From Echinometra lucunter (lineage: Eukaryota > Echinodermata > Echinoidea > Camarodonta > Echinometridae): 64,000 nucleotides of DNA. Position 1 is the first letter of the stretch. Every line of letters starts with the position of its first letter. The position numbers and the translations under genes were made by a program. Shown here piece by piece: positions 41,797-54,827 of the stretch. The notes below the pieces were generated by a model that worked only from the letters and a program-made list of their open reading frames with translations, was not told the DNA's origin and did not search any database. The stretch is from contig CM057159.1 of assembly GCA_029962745.1 (NCBI GenBank), positions 32,021,050-32,085,049 on the forward strand. Direction: 5' to 3'.

Positions 41797-44700
41797 CTGC
41801 AGTATTATTGAAATGAATCGAGTTGACTCGGTATGGTTAATTAGAAATATTCTAGGTTGCAGCCAAGATGACTCATCATGAATTTACAAATTAGCATAGA
41901 TAAACGGATAGCAACACAATGGAAAGTAGAAAATAGTCGGAGTTTCATAAATGTATGAAAAATCATACTGAAATAATGCAAACGTATAACTACACCGTAT
42001 TTCTTCCTTAGGATTACTGTGAACTTATATAGCAAAATTATTAAGACATGAAAAAGAGATGTTGATTGTAAAGCAAGAACTGAAAGTGTTCAAGTGAGTT
42101 TATGTTTACAAAGACAGTACTTATTAACAATTTAGACTGATTAGAAAACGTCCTTACCGTTTACATCAAATTATTAGTTCAGGATAGCCCAGGGATATAG
42201 CTTTTAGGGCATAAGTACAAGGGCTCAAATTTGCCCCACCTGATGATTTTCTTTTGCCCTAATATCGACCTTTGAGTTACTTTCCAAATTTGGCGAGCTG
42301 TTATATAATTGAAGAATCTTCTGGAAGTTTTTTGCAGTTTTCTTTATGCTTTTGTAATGTTGTAATCACAGAAATTTCTAGAAGAGAAATCATTGTTGAT
42401 AGTTCACTGTAATAAATAGCACACAAATAATCATAACAAGCATTAAACATCTCGAGGATTATTTCTTTCAATTTAATAATTGTATTTTATATTCTCTATA
42501 CGAAATCACACAAGGTTGCGTAGGTGGCAAATTTTGGAAATGACATTGTCTCACATATTCACAAAATAGACTAGAATCAAAACGCCCCAGTCAGAATGAG
42601 TCAGTTTAACTTGGAAAAACAATTTATACCCTATGAAACAGAAATCGATATTATTATTGTGTCAAAGATTTAGTTGAAAGTGCAAATCTAAGGCGTTGCA
42701 TTCTTTCCGGGCCATCCTGTATAACATAGAAAGAAAACCTTTGTGGGAATTATGACCTCCCATGCAGGAAAATAATTTCCTCAAAAGTGTGATTGCTTTC
42801 AATTGTGTTTAAAGATCAAAAGTCCCTTCCATTTAATTATTTCCCGTAATTATAATGACCTATTAATTGTCTTTGCGACCCAGCAAAGTGATTTAATTAA
42901 AAAAAACATACAGTGTGTTTCTTAAAAATTTAGAGAAGCCCGGATGATGATCGGTAATAACTGAATAGAGTCAAAGTAGTTTTAGCACAGAAGTAATGAA
43001 TAATGAAGTTGCCTTTCTTACAATTAAACAAAGTAAGTTGAGGACAAAGACAAAGAAACAAAGACAGGTGATTTTCCATGATATTCTTTTGTTTAACAGT
43101 CGAAAGTTTGGCTATTTCGACATTCCATTTAAGTCCATATTTAGCCTCAAAGTCTTTACACAGCCTGGCCCTCTCATCGCCTGTCTTCGTAACATGACAA
43201 ATGCCCGTTAATTGTGATGACCCACTCTAAAGACCAAATCACTTTCGAAATTGCCAGTTAAGATTCGATTGTTCATACTGCCATCATCACAAATTTGGTG
43301 TCTCATTAAAGAAAATTAAATTGCCTTTTTTTTTTTTTTTTTTTTTTACAAATGATTTAGTTTTTTGTGAGCAATTACGCTTAAGCTATTCGACACGAAT
43401 TTTGTTGGGCAAAGTTGGGTTCCTTTTTCATGGAACACACTGTACAGTACCGCGGAAGAGGCATCAAACTTACCCAGTTCTTTTGGAGACAAAGCTGGAA
43501 GTGAAAGAGAAACACATTTTAACGATTATTGTGTGGGCCTTTGTTTTTATTTCTTTGGACATTTGGCAGGAAGGTCGAGGTTTAATATTTCCTTTAGGAA
43601 ATAACAATTTGGTATCATTCTCAGGAATATTACAGATCCATGTGACTGGTTGGCAGTATTATTATAATTGTCCTGGATTGACTTTCTTTTGTTTTCGGTA
43701 ATGTAGAGAAGGAGCTATAGTGTGAGACAATATATATGCAACTCCATTCGAGAGTTCATTCTCTACAAATTAGAGTTTTATTGTAGATTTAGGGGATATG
43801 GTTTGAAAGGCTTCTTCTTGCATTTTTTTTTTTTTGACAACATGATACAAATAAAGAAAACAAAATACCATGAAGCGATGCAGAAAAGTTCGGATGTTTA
43901 TGCCTTCAATGCACAGGTGTAAATCCGTTTTTAGGGGATGATCGAATCTCTTGCCGAAATTTCTATCGCTAACTCACACACGAATACACACACACACCCT
44001 CACCCAACCGTCCACACAACCATTATCGTGATCTTCTCTTCTCATATCTCTGCTTTTCAATAGCACTTGAAATACAAATTTGACTACTTTTATACTATAA
44101 TCGTCGTTTACGATGGATTTATCAAAAACCTCAACAACTGATTTACTAAAGTATTATTTGATCCTTGAAAAGTGTGGGATATATTTCTACACGCCATTCC
44201 CCTCTTTTTGTACCCCCCTCCCCCTTCCCCCACCCCGGACTTACGCCAATACTTCAGTGTATAGCAAGGCTATGCTGGAGTTGGCCCAGGTGCATGGCCT
44301 TACCCAGCTTGTCCCTTTACTTGCCCTCTTCTTTTCAACCATGAAAATATGGTGCACAAGAACGTTATAAAAAAATCAGATAGTTACATATCCAAACCAT
44401 GAAACATACATCTTCATGATATGAATTTACACATTATACAAAGGCTTACATTATACACTCCAATTGTAAGCAATAAACAGTTGCAAGTGGTGCATTTTTA
44501 TTGACCCACTTTGCAGTTACTTCACTTTGCATTTAACTTTGAAAACGACAGTTCTGTAGATTCCACAAATGGTCTGAATTAACACATTTTAAAGAAAATT
44601 TTTGGATTTGTTTTCAATTTCTTTTTACAACTTACAGAAAAAAATACATGGCTGGGACATGAGAGACGGAGGGTGAGAGAGTAAGAGAAAACAGCCCATT

Positions 44701-44958
44701 TTTTCAATCGCGAACAAAAAAAGACCCTTTTTTTTACACGAAATTTCGAACAAGCATGCGTACATGAAGCCAATACAGAGTGACAACACCCTGAACACCG
44801 GGACTAACAGACAAACTTTGACCAAGCATACAGGTGCTAGCGATGGTTCTCAGTAAAACTCATTGGTGCTGTTTTTTTTTTTTTAAATAGAAACTGTTTT
44901 TAAAAATCTGAGTATACAAAAATATAAAGAATTCCCAAAAATGAACATAGATGCTTAC
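41797..44958. other. Gene B intron
   Basis: A+T-rich DNA with T runs near 43,327-43,347 and 43,825, a short CA run and C runs near 44,215. No exon was recognised on either strand. Confidence 0.5.
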
Positions 44959-45246
44959 GTCTGGTACACTTTTCAATGGACTCATTATCTTCGCTGAATC
45001 CAAAAACGGTATGGCTCTTCACCGTCACGCGGTAGAGTGTAAACGGCCGAAGACCGCGTATCCGTGTACGAGTCCGTCCAATTCCGGAGATCTCCGAACA
45101 TTCCTCCTGGTTCTGGACCTCGCAGTACGTCACGGTGTAGGTTTGGGGTTTTCCCCCGGAAGAGGTTTGTAACCACGTAACAACAAAGGAACTGACGGTC
45201 ACAGACGAGATCCAGTTTTCAGCACCGGAAGGTTTCTCTGGTAAAT
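44959..45246 (-). CDS. Gene B exon: fibronectin type III domain
   Basis: The minus-strand exon follows an acceptor ending TAAACAG and stops at a GTAAGC donor. It is 288 nt and phase 1 at both ends, the typical form of an FN3 exon. The translation contains EKPSGAENWISSVTVSSFVV, then TWLQTSSGGKPQTYTVTYC, and later GLRPFTLYRVTVKSHTVFGF. The W in strand B, the YTVTYC strand C, the L-x-P-x-T-x-Y-x-V strand E-F and the final aromatic-G pattern are FN3 hallmarks. Two cysteines lie in the C-C' region and one near the end. It is the most upstream gene B exon recognised; the gene start lies further right or was not recognised. Confidence 0.8.
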
Positions 45247-47084
45247 CTGTTTAGGTGGTATTAATAATGATTAGAATTTGCTTTGATTTGACTTATTAAT
45301 TCATTTATTGATTTATTTAGATTTTGTTTTCAATTCACTTAACAAAATTAATATCATAACAAAGAGGTCAAAATATACATATATATTATGTAAGCATGAA
45401 TATAAATAAAGTTATTCAAGATTGTCACCTAAGCATGGTTTAATGGCGTCAATCCCTTGCTCAATAAAATTGTATAAACCAAAATATTGGTTTTCTCGCC
45501 CAATTTCATCAGAGTTGTATTCGAATTCATGAATGGACGTTCGAGTTCGGACGATTTTCCTCAACTCTCTGTTCTCATGGTTCACTTTCATTCTTTAAGC
45601 ATTCAAATCAATTATATCATTCCTTTTAAATTTCATTTCTGAAATGAAATTAAATGAATCATTTAATTTAGAGAGATATTCAATTTAACGACGCGAAGTT
45701 GTCATTCAATTTCGCGCCAGCTCGATAGACGTTCAATTACGTCCCAAATACCAATTTCAATTTCATTTATAGCCACACACCTTGTACTTTGAATGTTCAA
45801 ATTCATTTAACATAAACAAGTTCTGTAGTTCAATAATTCTTACCACATTTTTCACGTCATGTTCAACCTCTTCAGTGTGATTAATTACATAATTTCCTTC
45901 TCACTTTCAAAGTTTCATTTTCAAGGTTTATGTTACTCATATTTTATGTATTTCTTTTCTTTCTAATGTTTTCTTCCATTTTCAATTCATTCCCTAACAG
46001 TATGGATATAACATTTACACAATCACTGACAATAACTGATATTTTTCACATGCTTTGATGACAGTTTGGCAGAGGAATGAGAAATTTCAGTATAAGGCAA
46101 AGGTAGTTTGCATAATCCATTCAAACAGATCAAGAGTACAAAGAATATATGCCGTAACGAAAACACTGCCCATATCCTGTAAATGCTTGCCCATCCGTGA
46201 ATTTGAATTCCTGAATCGTTCATCAGGGCGGAGCTGGTGCGAATTTGAATGCATTTTACGTGCAGTTTTAATTTGAACGCGCTTTTTACACGTTTTTGTG
46301 AGAAAATCCTGAAATTGCATGCAAAGAAAATAAAATGAATGAACTAGCTAGCTTTTAGATTGTTGATCCCGGTGATCATTCACTCAAAATTGAATGACTG
46401 CATCGTTAAATCGGATGCAATTATGACGAAATTAACTATAAACTAAACATAATATAGGCATTGCTATTCATAGGGGTTTTTAAAAGCTAAATCTCTTAGA
46501 ATTATGTTCACGATCGTGTGTTAACATACTATATTGGATTTGTCATAGTTTGATTGTTTTTGTCATAGTTTATATCCAAGCAACAAATATAAAAAGGGGG
46601 GATTTTAACTGATGTAAGACCAGTCCAATAATGATAGAAGTGAATAACCCACAATGCTAAGCCCAAATAAGCTAAAGGGAAATTTTGTTAAGAATAACCA
46701 GTAGATGATACATTTTCGGCACTTAATCATGTAAACGTGACACAGGAAAAAAGCTCACTTTTGATTTTAAACAAACTAAGTGATAACTCATTTCCTAATC
46801 AAACAAAACTGTACATCAGTATTGGTCAAGGGTTTAGTTTTTTGATAGTCTTATTATATAGCTTAAATGAGACGTATAAATGATGGTGTCCATACAGTGC
46901 GCGATACCAGGGCCCGACTGAGCTCACAAAATGCACACAGCAAAACTTGTTGACTAAAATGTTGTTGAACAATCGTTTCCCTTGAAATCTAAGAAGCTTG
47001 CCAGGGGGCTTGCCCGACAAAGCAACAACTAAAGCTGTTGCAAACTGGAATCCATCTTCAGCTGGCATTACGCATAACAGCTGA
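45247..47084. other. A+T-rich region with many ATTCAA/TTGAAT words
   Basis: From about 45,500 the words AATTTCA, ATTCAA, TTGAATT and their complements recur every few tens of bases. No exon, RNA gene or bounded element was recognised. Confidence 0.4.
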
Positions 47085-47560
47085 AATGAATAATGATGAT
47101 AATGATAATACATAGTATTTCTATAGCGTCTTTTCCATTTTGATTAAATGCTCGAGGCGCTTTAAAAAATACAGGTAAACAAAGAATGACTAACGGCATT
47201 ACAACACAGAAAAGAAAAAGAAAATGTCTGTCTTCAAACCTAGTACCTGCTAGTGAACAAATGTGATTTAAGGTTGCCCTGGAAGGAAGCTGAAGAGTTT
47301 GCATTCTTCAGCTCCTGTGGGAGTGAATTCTACAGGGCTGGTCCGGCATTAGCAAATGCTCGATCCCCCCCCCCCCAGGATTTCTTTGATAGTGGAATAT
47401 GTAAAAGGCCAGATTGGGATGAACGAAGAGTACGTGTAAGTGCGGGTTGGTAATGCTGCACAAGAGACTTGTTGTAATCGGGTGCTATTCCATTGATGAT
47501 ATGAAAGACCAAAAGAAGAATTTTAAAGATTATCCGTTCCTTTATGGGCAACCGATGGAG
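47085..47560 (-). pseudogene. Non-LTR retrotransposon 3' fragment (CR1/L2-like)
   Basis: The minus strand reads MPIKERIIFKILLLVFHIIN, then GIAPDYNKSLVQHYQP, LRSSQSGLLHIPLSKKSW and GDRAFANAGPAL. In a shifted frame comes a short segment ending LQLPSRATLNHICSLAG. This is the usual ending of LINE reverse-transcriptase ORFs (RI-x-FK-x-LLL...NG-AP-Y...LRSS...GDRAF...AP-LWN-LP). The 3' part has a GCGCT...TATAGAAATAC segment and an ATTATCATCATT tail typical of such elements. A frameshift and a C run near 47,367 break the frame. Confidence 0.78.
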
Positions 47561-47966
47561 ATTTTTTAGGACAGGAGTAATGTGACTGTGTTTGTTAGAA
47601 TAGTTGGTAACCGAGGGTTCTGGAAAGAAACGTGCATAGATTTGAATACAATTAGTTAACAGTTAACTTAACAGGTCTATTGCAAATATAAGACGCACTT
47701 CAAACCATTATAAATCCACTGTATAGACACACGCAGTCAAGGAAATGAAAATCATTATCACTCACTCTCTATTATGACTGAAAGTACAATAGCAACTTGC
47801 AAGAGCAATTGACAAGCAAAAAAAATGTCATCCTTCTTCAACAAGAACCATTCATTACATATCTCCATTATGCACTGTTTATCAAAGTCGAATGACTTGT
47901 AGTCTCAAAAGTTCTTAATGTTGGTATTGATTTGTAATTAAATTTATAGATTTATTGTTTTGCTGT
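47561..47966. other. Intergenic, no gene recognised
   Basis: A+T-rich DNA between the LINE fragment and the hAT-like MITE. Nothing was recognised. Confidence 0.5.
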
Positions 47967-48208
47967 CAGGGGCTCCCCCCGCCCCCCCCCCCCCCCATGG
48001 TTTTTCAAGTGATCAAAAAAGTGGGGAAAAAGAGGAGAAAAGGAGGCAAAAGGGGCGAAAGAAGAAAAAAGTAGTATGGGGAAAGAGAGGACTGGGCCAT
48101 GCAACTATATAATATCCCTATTTTTTCATTTAAAACGTAAATAGAGTCACCTATGGGTCGTCTTGCCCCCCCCCCCAAAAAAATCGAATTACCCTGGAGC
48201 CGCCCCTG
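47967..48208. mobile_element. hAT-like MITE, 242 bp (family of 2,861-3,094)
   Basis: The left tip CAGGGGCTCC and inverted right tip CAGGGGCGGCTCCAG, with flanking octamers TTTGCTGT and TTTACTGA (6 of 8), fit hAT. The interior CACCTATGGGTCGTCTTGCC is the inverted form of the block in the 2,861-3,094 element. Confidence 0.68.
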
Positions 48209-48270
48209 TTTACTGAAAACAAGAACTGGAACCCAAGATGGCATAGGCTGACGCTATCTTCCCTCGATCT

Positions 48271-48286
48271 AGTAGTAGTAGTTGTA

Positions 48287-48338
<52 letters not shown>
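48271..48338. repeat. (AGT)n microsatellite
   Basis: An AGT trinucleotide run of about 68 bp with a few GTTGTAGTGGTGG interruptions. Confidence 0.92.
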
Positions 48339-50116
48339 AATTAGTAGTATTAGAATTAGTAGCAGCATTACTGTATTGTGCCAGGTTCATGTTTTTTTTT
48401 AATTACATCTGTAATGTATTAGATTATGTTCAGTACCGCAAGGGACAGAGAGCCACGGGTGGATTAAAACTGTTTAGAAGTAAAATCCGTAAAACAAACT
48501 ATTTCAAGGGATGTTTTAGAGTATTTCTCATTGATATCAAATTCAACGTGACTCTCATGTCTTGACTAAATTGATTAACCTCCCGTTATGCTACTGAATG
48601 TTAGGTTTTCCCCGCCTAATTTCATATTATTAGTCACGCAAATTCATTAAGTGCATTTAAATTCACGGGGTATCGTTTCGAAAACGATATCGGTCTTATA
48701 AATTTGAAATCCGAGCAATGAAATTCACTTAAAGACACTCGAATTTACTTATAAGCATTCAAATTGATTTATGGACAACACTGTTTCACATCAGATCATT
48801 ATGATTTCGTCATCTGCTTTCGATTTTCTTTTTAGGGCAAAGAGGTTCGTTTAAAGGGCTTACAAATTCGTGAATGCACGCACTATTTCATATTTCGTGG
48901 ACTGAATTTCAGGATTCGTGTATTCAAATTAACAAACAATGACCGATAAGGCTGCTTGAGCAACCACTTTCATGTTGGGAAATTCAATAATTTGATGGTG
49001 TATCACTGTGTTCATTTGTTTGCATGACTTCTGTATGTTTGTTTGTGCATATTTGTGTTTGTATCTCGTTCATTTATCTGTTTATGAATTGTATCTTTCG
49101 GCGCCTTAACGTGTGTGTAAAATTTCCTGGTTCTCGTATACATGGTCATCACATTAGACATGTATATAACAACGTTTTACATTTTCATGATATAGGTTTT
49201 CCTGCCCTGATCGTGGCGATCACTGCTATCGTGAATTTGAGTGCTCTTAACATTAATTTGAATGATCAAATTTTGAAATTGAGCGGGAAAACATAATACT
49301 TACTTGCTTACTCACTTAGTAGTGCAAGTAGTAAGTGGTCTATTTTAATCAGTTTTCTTGTTTTAGAAATATGATTAGGGTGTATTTTAATCCATTGCAT
49401 CTTTTGCATGGCATTTAGCATGTTTTCCCAAACATGTTCATAACTGTCATGTAATAAATACAGGTTAGCTTTTTGGTCTTCAATCTTTACATATTTATTG
49501 ATTTTCATCCGTGTTTGTTTTTCTTTCTTTTTATCTCCACATCTTTATTCATTTTCATCAGTAATATCATTTTCTAAGTGTTCTTATTGTGATAATAATA
49601 ATGATGATGATAATATATCATATCATTATACTGGACGATGCATCTTGAATTAAATGCACTTATTTGAAACATGCTTGCCTTTTCGTGAATTTGTTTGAAT
49701 GAACAGCTCTGACTTTGAATGCACATTTCTTACATTCCATGCACCTGGTTTAAAGGTGAATGACTCATTTGAAGAAAGTTATTGCAAAGATAATAAATTA
49801 AAATGAGGAAAATATGATTACGAATGCCCATTCCTTAAATTGCGTGCTCTTTATTTGAATTCAGGAGACTCATTTGAAGACTTTTTGACAAGATAATGAC
49901 TTCGAACGAGGAAAATTATTATGAATGTCAATTGGTTAAATTGCATGCTCTTATCTAAATTCAGATGATTATTTCAAGGTTTTGTTTTGTTTTGGTTTTT
50001 TTTTTGCACGGATAAGGCATGCGAATGACAAAAATGAATTACAATGACGAATGACCGTGATAAGTAACATATATTGATATAGGGTAATTTTTAAAAAGCA
50101 AGAAAATAAAACTATA
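48339..50116. other. A+T-rich region with AATTCA/TTTGAAT words
   Basis: A second stretch enriched in short ATTCAAAT/ATTTGAAT words (about 48,600-49,300 and 49,650-49,970). No gene was recognised. Confidence 0.4.
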
Positions 50117-50520
50117 GTCATGATATGAATTGTGATGATGATAATAATAATGATGATAATAATAACCATAATCATGATGATAATAAGGGTAATAGTTATA
50201 ACGATGATAATAGTAATAGTAATAATGATAATAATGATTATGATAATGATAATGATGATAATGATGATAATGATGGTGATAATAATAATCATAATGATGA
50301 TAATAATAACAGTGATAGTAATAACGATGATAATAGTAATAGTAATAATGATAATAATGATTATGATAATGATAATGATAATAATAATGATGATAATGAT
50401 GATAATGATGGTGATAATAATAATCATAACGATGATAATAGTAATAGTAATAATGATAATAATGATTATGATAATGATAATGATAATGATAATGATAATG
50501 ATAATGATAATGATAATACA
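50117..50520. repeat. Long (GATAAT)n-type microsatellite
   Basis: About 400 bp of GATAAT, GATGATAAT and AATAGT words with internal higher-order duplications of about 130 bp (compare 50,198-50,300 with 50,320-50,430). It yields long spurious open frames on both strands. The flanking ACTCTGTGGAGTGCTCAGGG at its right end resembles a LINE 3' segment. Confidence 0.9.
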
Positions 50521-50653
50521 TCTGATATATACAATGCCAAATCCACTCTGTGGAGTGCTCAGGGCGCATGTAGAAATAATTAAGAATTGAACAAAATGTT
50601 TGACATGGTTTTCAAAAGAGTCGGAGGTTAAACACTTTTTGATGTCTTTATAA

Positions 50654-50780
50654 TGATAATGATGATGATGATGATAATAATAATAATAATAATAATAATT
50701 ATAATAATAATAATTATAATAATAATATTAATGATAATAGTAATAATAACAACAATAATAAGGATAATGATGATAATGAA
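50654..50780. repeat. (GAT)n/(AAT)n microsatellite
   Basis: A run of GAT then AAT trinucleotides with interruptions. Confidence 0.9.
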
Positions 50781-50789
50781 TTTGGGGCT

Positions 50790-51850
50790 ACATAAACTTT
50801 TTAACAGACGTTTCAAAGTATTGCACAATATCAAAGCAGGCGACGTTTTGTGGCAGAGGTGACATAGTGACTTTTTCTTTATATCATTTGATTGACTGTG
50901 GATACTGAAAGTTAAGTGGGCGAGACAATGCATACATCAAGAGATAACTTTAGAGGAAAATATTGATCAAGACCGATCGGTTAATTGGTGGAGAGAAAAA
51001 AAATAACCACAACAAGCCTTGATTTTCTAGGCCCCTCCACAATATGAACGCAGTGATATCGAATTACTGAAATGATTTCTCGTATATTCTTGCTGTAGTA
51101 CTATTACAGATCTGGTTGTAACTGATTAATATTGTTTCTTGATATATATTTTGTATACTGATCTTATGTTGATTTTGTGGACAATAAATTGAAATTGAAA
51201 AATGAACAAATTCCATGCAAAACAAAATGTTACGTACCAGGACAATTGATGAAATGATTACATTCTACCTTACTATATCATAAATTCATTCTCTTCAAGA
51301 ATTATCAGCTTTCGTATTTTCGAAGTTTTTGGAAGTTTTCTTCATATATTCATGTTTTTGCCAGAAGGCCACATTTCGCATCACTTAGGTGATTCATGCA
51401 ATGCAATTTATAGTTTGTTTGTTTTTTTTTAATTGTGCACGGTTAGACTCATAATACAGAAGGCAACATATTGACACGGTGATAATTATGAAATTTTGAC
51501 TTTTGTCTCCTTTTTTTGTTAATGAAGTATTTTGACTTTAGACTTTTTAATCACTAATATTTGACATTGACCCTTCAAATAAATTCATTAATTTCAAATC
51601 ACAGCAGTAAAAATAAAATAACTAAATCCATTAATGTAAAGTAATCATTTTCGTGTAACAGCAAGGAAAACTTTTAAATAGATCAAAAATGTTGAAATCC
51701 ATGCGGTTCTTTCCCTGCAACAAATGTCCTACCATTAACAATGATTAAATTCAACCACTTTTAGCTCCTCTAAATCATTAGTGGACTCTCTCGGGATTTC
51801 ATCTAAAGTGGGTTTAAAAAAAAAAGGCCTGAGATCCTTGCTATAGAAGC
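50790..51850. other. Intergenic, no gene recognised
   Basis: A+T-rich DNA without a supported exon or element. Confidence 0.5.
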
Positions 51851-52016
51851 TTAACCCATTAGCTACTTAGAACATGATGGTCCATGTATAGAGTCTCTGG
51901 GAATATGATAATAATAATAATAATAATAATCCGTTCTTGTAAAGCGCATATCACGTTCTTATCTTACGTCTCTGTGCGCTTCCAATGATATATGAATTCA
52001 GCAGTCAACGGGTTAA
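51851..52016. mobile_element. 166-bp piggyBac-like MITE with an (AAT)n interior
   Basis: Bounded by TTAA-CCC and GGG-TTAA, with the right part ATATATGAATTCAG then AGTCAACGGGTTAA shared with the element at 239-317. The interior holds an AAT run followed by CCGTTCTTGTAAAGCGCATA, wording typical of LINE tails, possibly a nested insertion. Confidence 0.55.
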
Positions 52017-53090
52017 CTCTGTATGAGCCAAGCAAAGGATTCTCCTGTGCCAAACTTCACATGAGAGATTTAGCATAGGCATTAATACAAAAAATACAGG
52101 GTGTCTGTAAAGGGTTGTCGTGCTTCTGATCGATCGCCAAAGTGGGTAATTTCGCATCTCTTTTGTGCTCGACAGAGCACTAGCTCTTACACTACTTTGT
52201 GTGTACTGCTTTGTGCCTATCGGAACGTGTGGCAAAGCCTCGAACGTGCAGTTCGGCTAAGAAAACAATAGAAGAGTTTATGATGAATTTCTCTTTCTGC
52301 AGTTCACTGTTGAATTTTTGCACTATTCGCTCTTTAAGCGGCCAATCTTGCCCAAGAATACAAATTTTAAATAATATCTTTGATGTAAGATTGAGACCAT
52401 TTTTGCTCCTGATAAAGAAACAATTTTATCTTTAATGTGAGATTTCCTGGAAAAACCCTTTATACCTTATCATTATTTATCAAAAAACACAAAGATTATC
52501 AACAGAATTAAGAATAACAACAATGACGACAAGAAAAAAACTCTAAAATGTGGTTATTAATGTATGACTATACTTTTTGAAAATATAGTTAAGAAAAATT
52601 AGAAAGATACCGCTATGATAAGGTAATGAACATGCTGTGAATGATAATTAAAAACATCATTAATGCCTCGGGCAATACCACTTCTGTAGGGCTCTCGTTT
52701 GGTCGGTATTAGTATAAACTCGTAGGCCTATTTTTAAAAAGGTGAACTTCTATCTCAGTCTCACTTCCTCTGTTAGCATTTGACTTTAGACCCATTAATA
52801 TTTGAATTGTCGTAGAAAACGGGTCTCTGAAAACAAGGCCATGCATTTTCCCCTTTAATTATCACATCGATTTTCCAGCTACGAATTAATGCGAGCCCTT
52901 TCTGGATGGCCAGATAATGGGAAAAAATGAAAGTTTAGCTTATTCAATGACCAACTTCTTAGGGTGATACAATATAACCAGACGCAATCACTGATCACTC
53001 TGTTACCAAGTTTACATCGGGTCCATGGCTGCATCTGGACTGCCTGAAATTTTCTACTGCAGGATAGGTTTGGTTAACGCAAGTTTCTTT
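52017..53090. other. Intergenic, no gene recognised
   Basis: Includes TACAGGGTGTCTGTAAAGG near 52,096, a lone mariner-like tip, and nothing coding that could be supported. Confidence 0.45.
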
Positions 53091-53094
53091 AAGG

Positions 53095-53890
53095 GAACCC
53101 ATCTAAACACAAAATAAAAAAGTACCCCCACCCTAATTCAAATAGCATAACGAAAATGTTTGAAAATAATTTGGCAGGAGTGTTCCTACACTTATTGACT
53201 AACTTCTGTTTGAACATGAGATTGATTTGTCAAGTCAGGTCTTGCATGAGTGAGCAGACATTAAAGGCAAAAAATGTCACTTTTCAAAAGTTACAAGAAT
53301 CAGGGGGGTTGTGAAATAAAACTTTTCTTGTGTTTATTTAAGTGCTGTTGATGTTTTTCGGAATTGTGCCATGGTTGATTGAGAAAAATTTTTAACGATG
53401 ACGCAAGAAATCCTAAAAATTTGCTGTTTAATACCGGACAAACGACTACCCTGCATTTTCACATAATGTGCTGCATGACTCGTGTTGGTTGATGCCAATT
53501 GTTTCCAAAAACTGAATGGATTTTGTAGATTTAGGAGGGCTGAACATCATTTTCCTCAAAAAAATGTGTTCACCCAACTGCCATAAACATGAAAAGTGTC
53601 AGGGATAGGCATGACTGGGTCAAACAATGGAGGAAACCAAATTTGCCAAAGTTTGTTTCACAGACCCCCAAAATGACTCTTGTGACTTTTGAAAGTGACA
53701 TTTTTTTCCTTTAATGTCTGCTCATTCATGCGTGCCTTGACGGATCAATCTCATTTTCACATAGAAGTTAGTCAATAAGTGTAGAAATACTCCTGCCAAT
53801 TATTCTGCTCACAACTATATTGTCAGAAAGTTATGCTATTTTGAATTAGGGGGGGGGGTAACTTTTTTGTTGTGTTTAGAAGGATCAGTT
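53095..53890. repeat. About 800-bp foldback element next to the gap
   Basis: The left arm (about 53,095-53,330) and right arm (about 53,650-53,890) are inverted copies. GAGTGTTCCTACACTTATTGACTAACTTCTG mirrors AGAAGTTAGTCAATAAGTGTAG; ATGAGTGAGCAGACATTAAAGG mirrors CCTTTAATGTCTGCTCATTCAT. Similarity may continue outward into the gap. Terminal tips were not defined. Confidence 0.7.
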
Positions 53891-53987
53891 AACCCCTAAC
53901 TTTCCTGTGGAATTACTGTTATTGTGTTATGAAACTATGACATAGCTGATTTGGGTCGAAAACGAGGAATGATAAATCCATTTTAAA

Positions 53988-54487
53988 NNNNNNNNNNNNN
54001 NNNNNNNNNNNNNNNNNNNNNNNNNNNNNNNNNNNNNNNNNNNNNNNNNNNNNNNNNNNNNNNNNNNNNNNNNNNNNNNNNNNNNNNNNNNNNNNNNNNN
54101 NNNNNNNNNNNNNNNNNNNNNNNNNNNNNNNNNNNNNNNNNNNNNNNNNNNNNNNNNNNNNNNNNNNNNNNNNNNNNNNNNNNNNNNNNNNNNNNNNNNN
54201 NNNNNNNNNNNNNNNNNNNNNNNNNNNNNNNNNNNNNNNNNNNNNNNNNNNNNNNNNNNNNNNNNNNNNNNNNNNNNNNNNNNNNNNNNNNNNNNNNNNN
54301 NNNNNNNNNNNNNNNNNNNNNNNNNNNNNNNNNNNNNNNNNNNNNNNNNNNNNNNNNNNNNNNNNNNNNNNNNNNNNNNNNNNNNNNNNNNNNNNNNNNN
54401 NNNNNNNNNNNNNNNNNNNNNNNNNNNNNNNNNNNNNNNNNNNNNNNNNNNNNNNNNNNNNNNNNNNNNNNNNNNNNNNNNNNNNNN
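53988..54487. other. Assembly gap of 500 N
   Basis: Exactly 500 undetermined bases, a round number that suggests a placeholder for a gap of unknown size. Any lipase exons upstream of 54,828 may be missing here. Confidence 0.98.
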
Positions 54488-54827
54488 TTAGAGATGGATA
54501 GGGGCGCTCTATTCAATCAGCCAAACAAACGGATTTTTCAGTGTTTGGGGGATACAAGAGGATCGCCACTTTCTGGGAGGGAGATTTTGAAACATGACTT
54601 TGCAATACATTACAGTGTTAGTGAGCGCAATTAGCATTATCATATTTTATTCCTGACACACCGTTTCATTGTTTTCTTTTGCATTCAAGTGTTCTCAGGC
54701 CCAAGATTACACTCTACAGTGTTTATTTTTCCTGCTTCTTTCCATTATTTATCAAACATAGAGTTAATGCTCTTTTGTCTCTCGGTGTTGATCTATCTTC
54801 GTGATTTGATAATTCCTTCTTTCCCAG

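Noticed and set aside
50039..50590. Long open frames of D/N, I/M or Y/H repeats on both strands
   Set aside because: They are translations of a GATAAT microsatellite and are open in several frames at once.
52096..52130. Mariner-like element at TACAGGGTGTCTGTAAAGG
   Set aside because: Only one tip is visible and no matching inverted end was found nearby.
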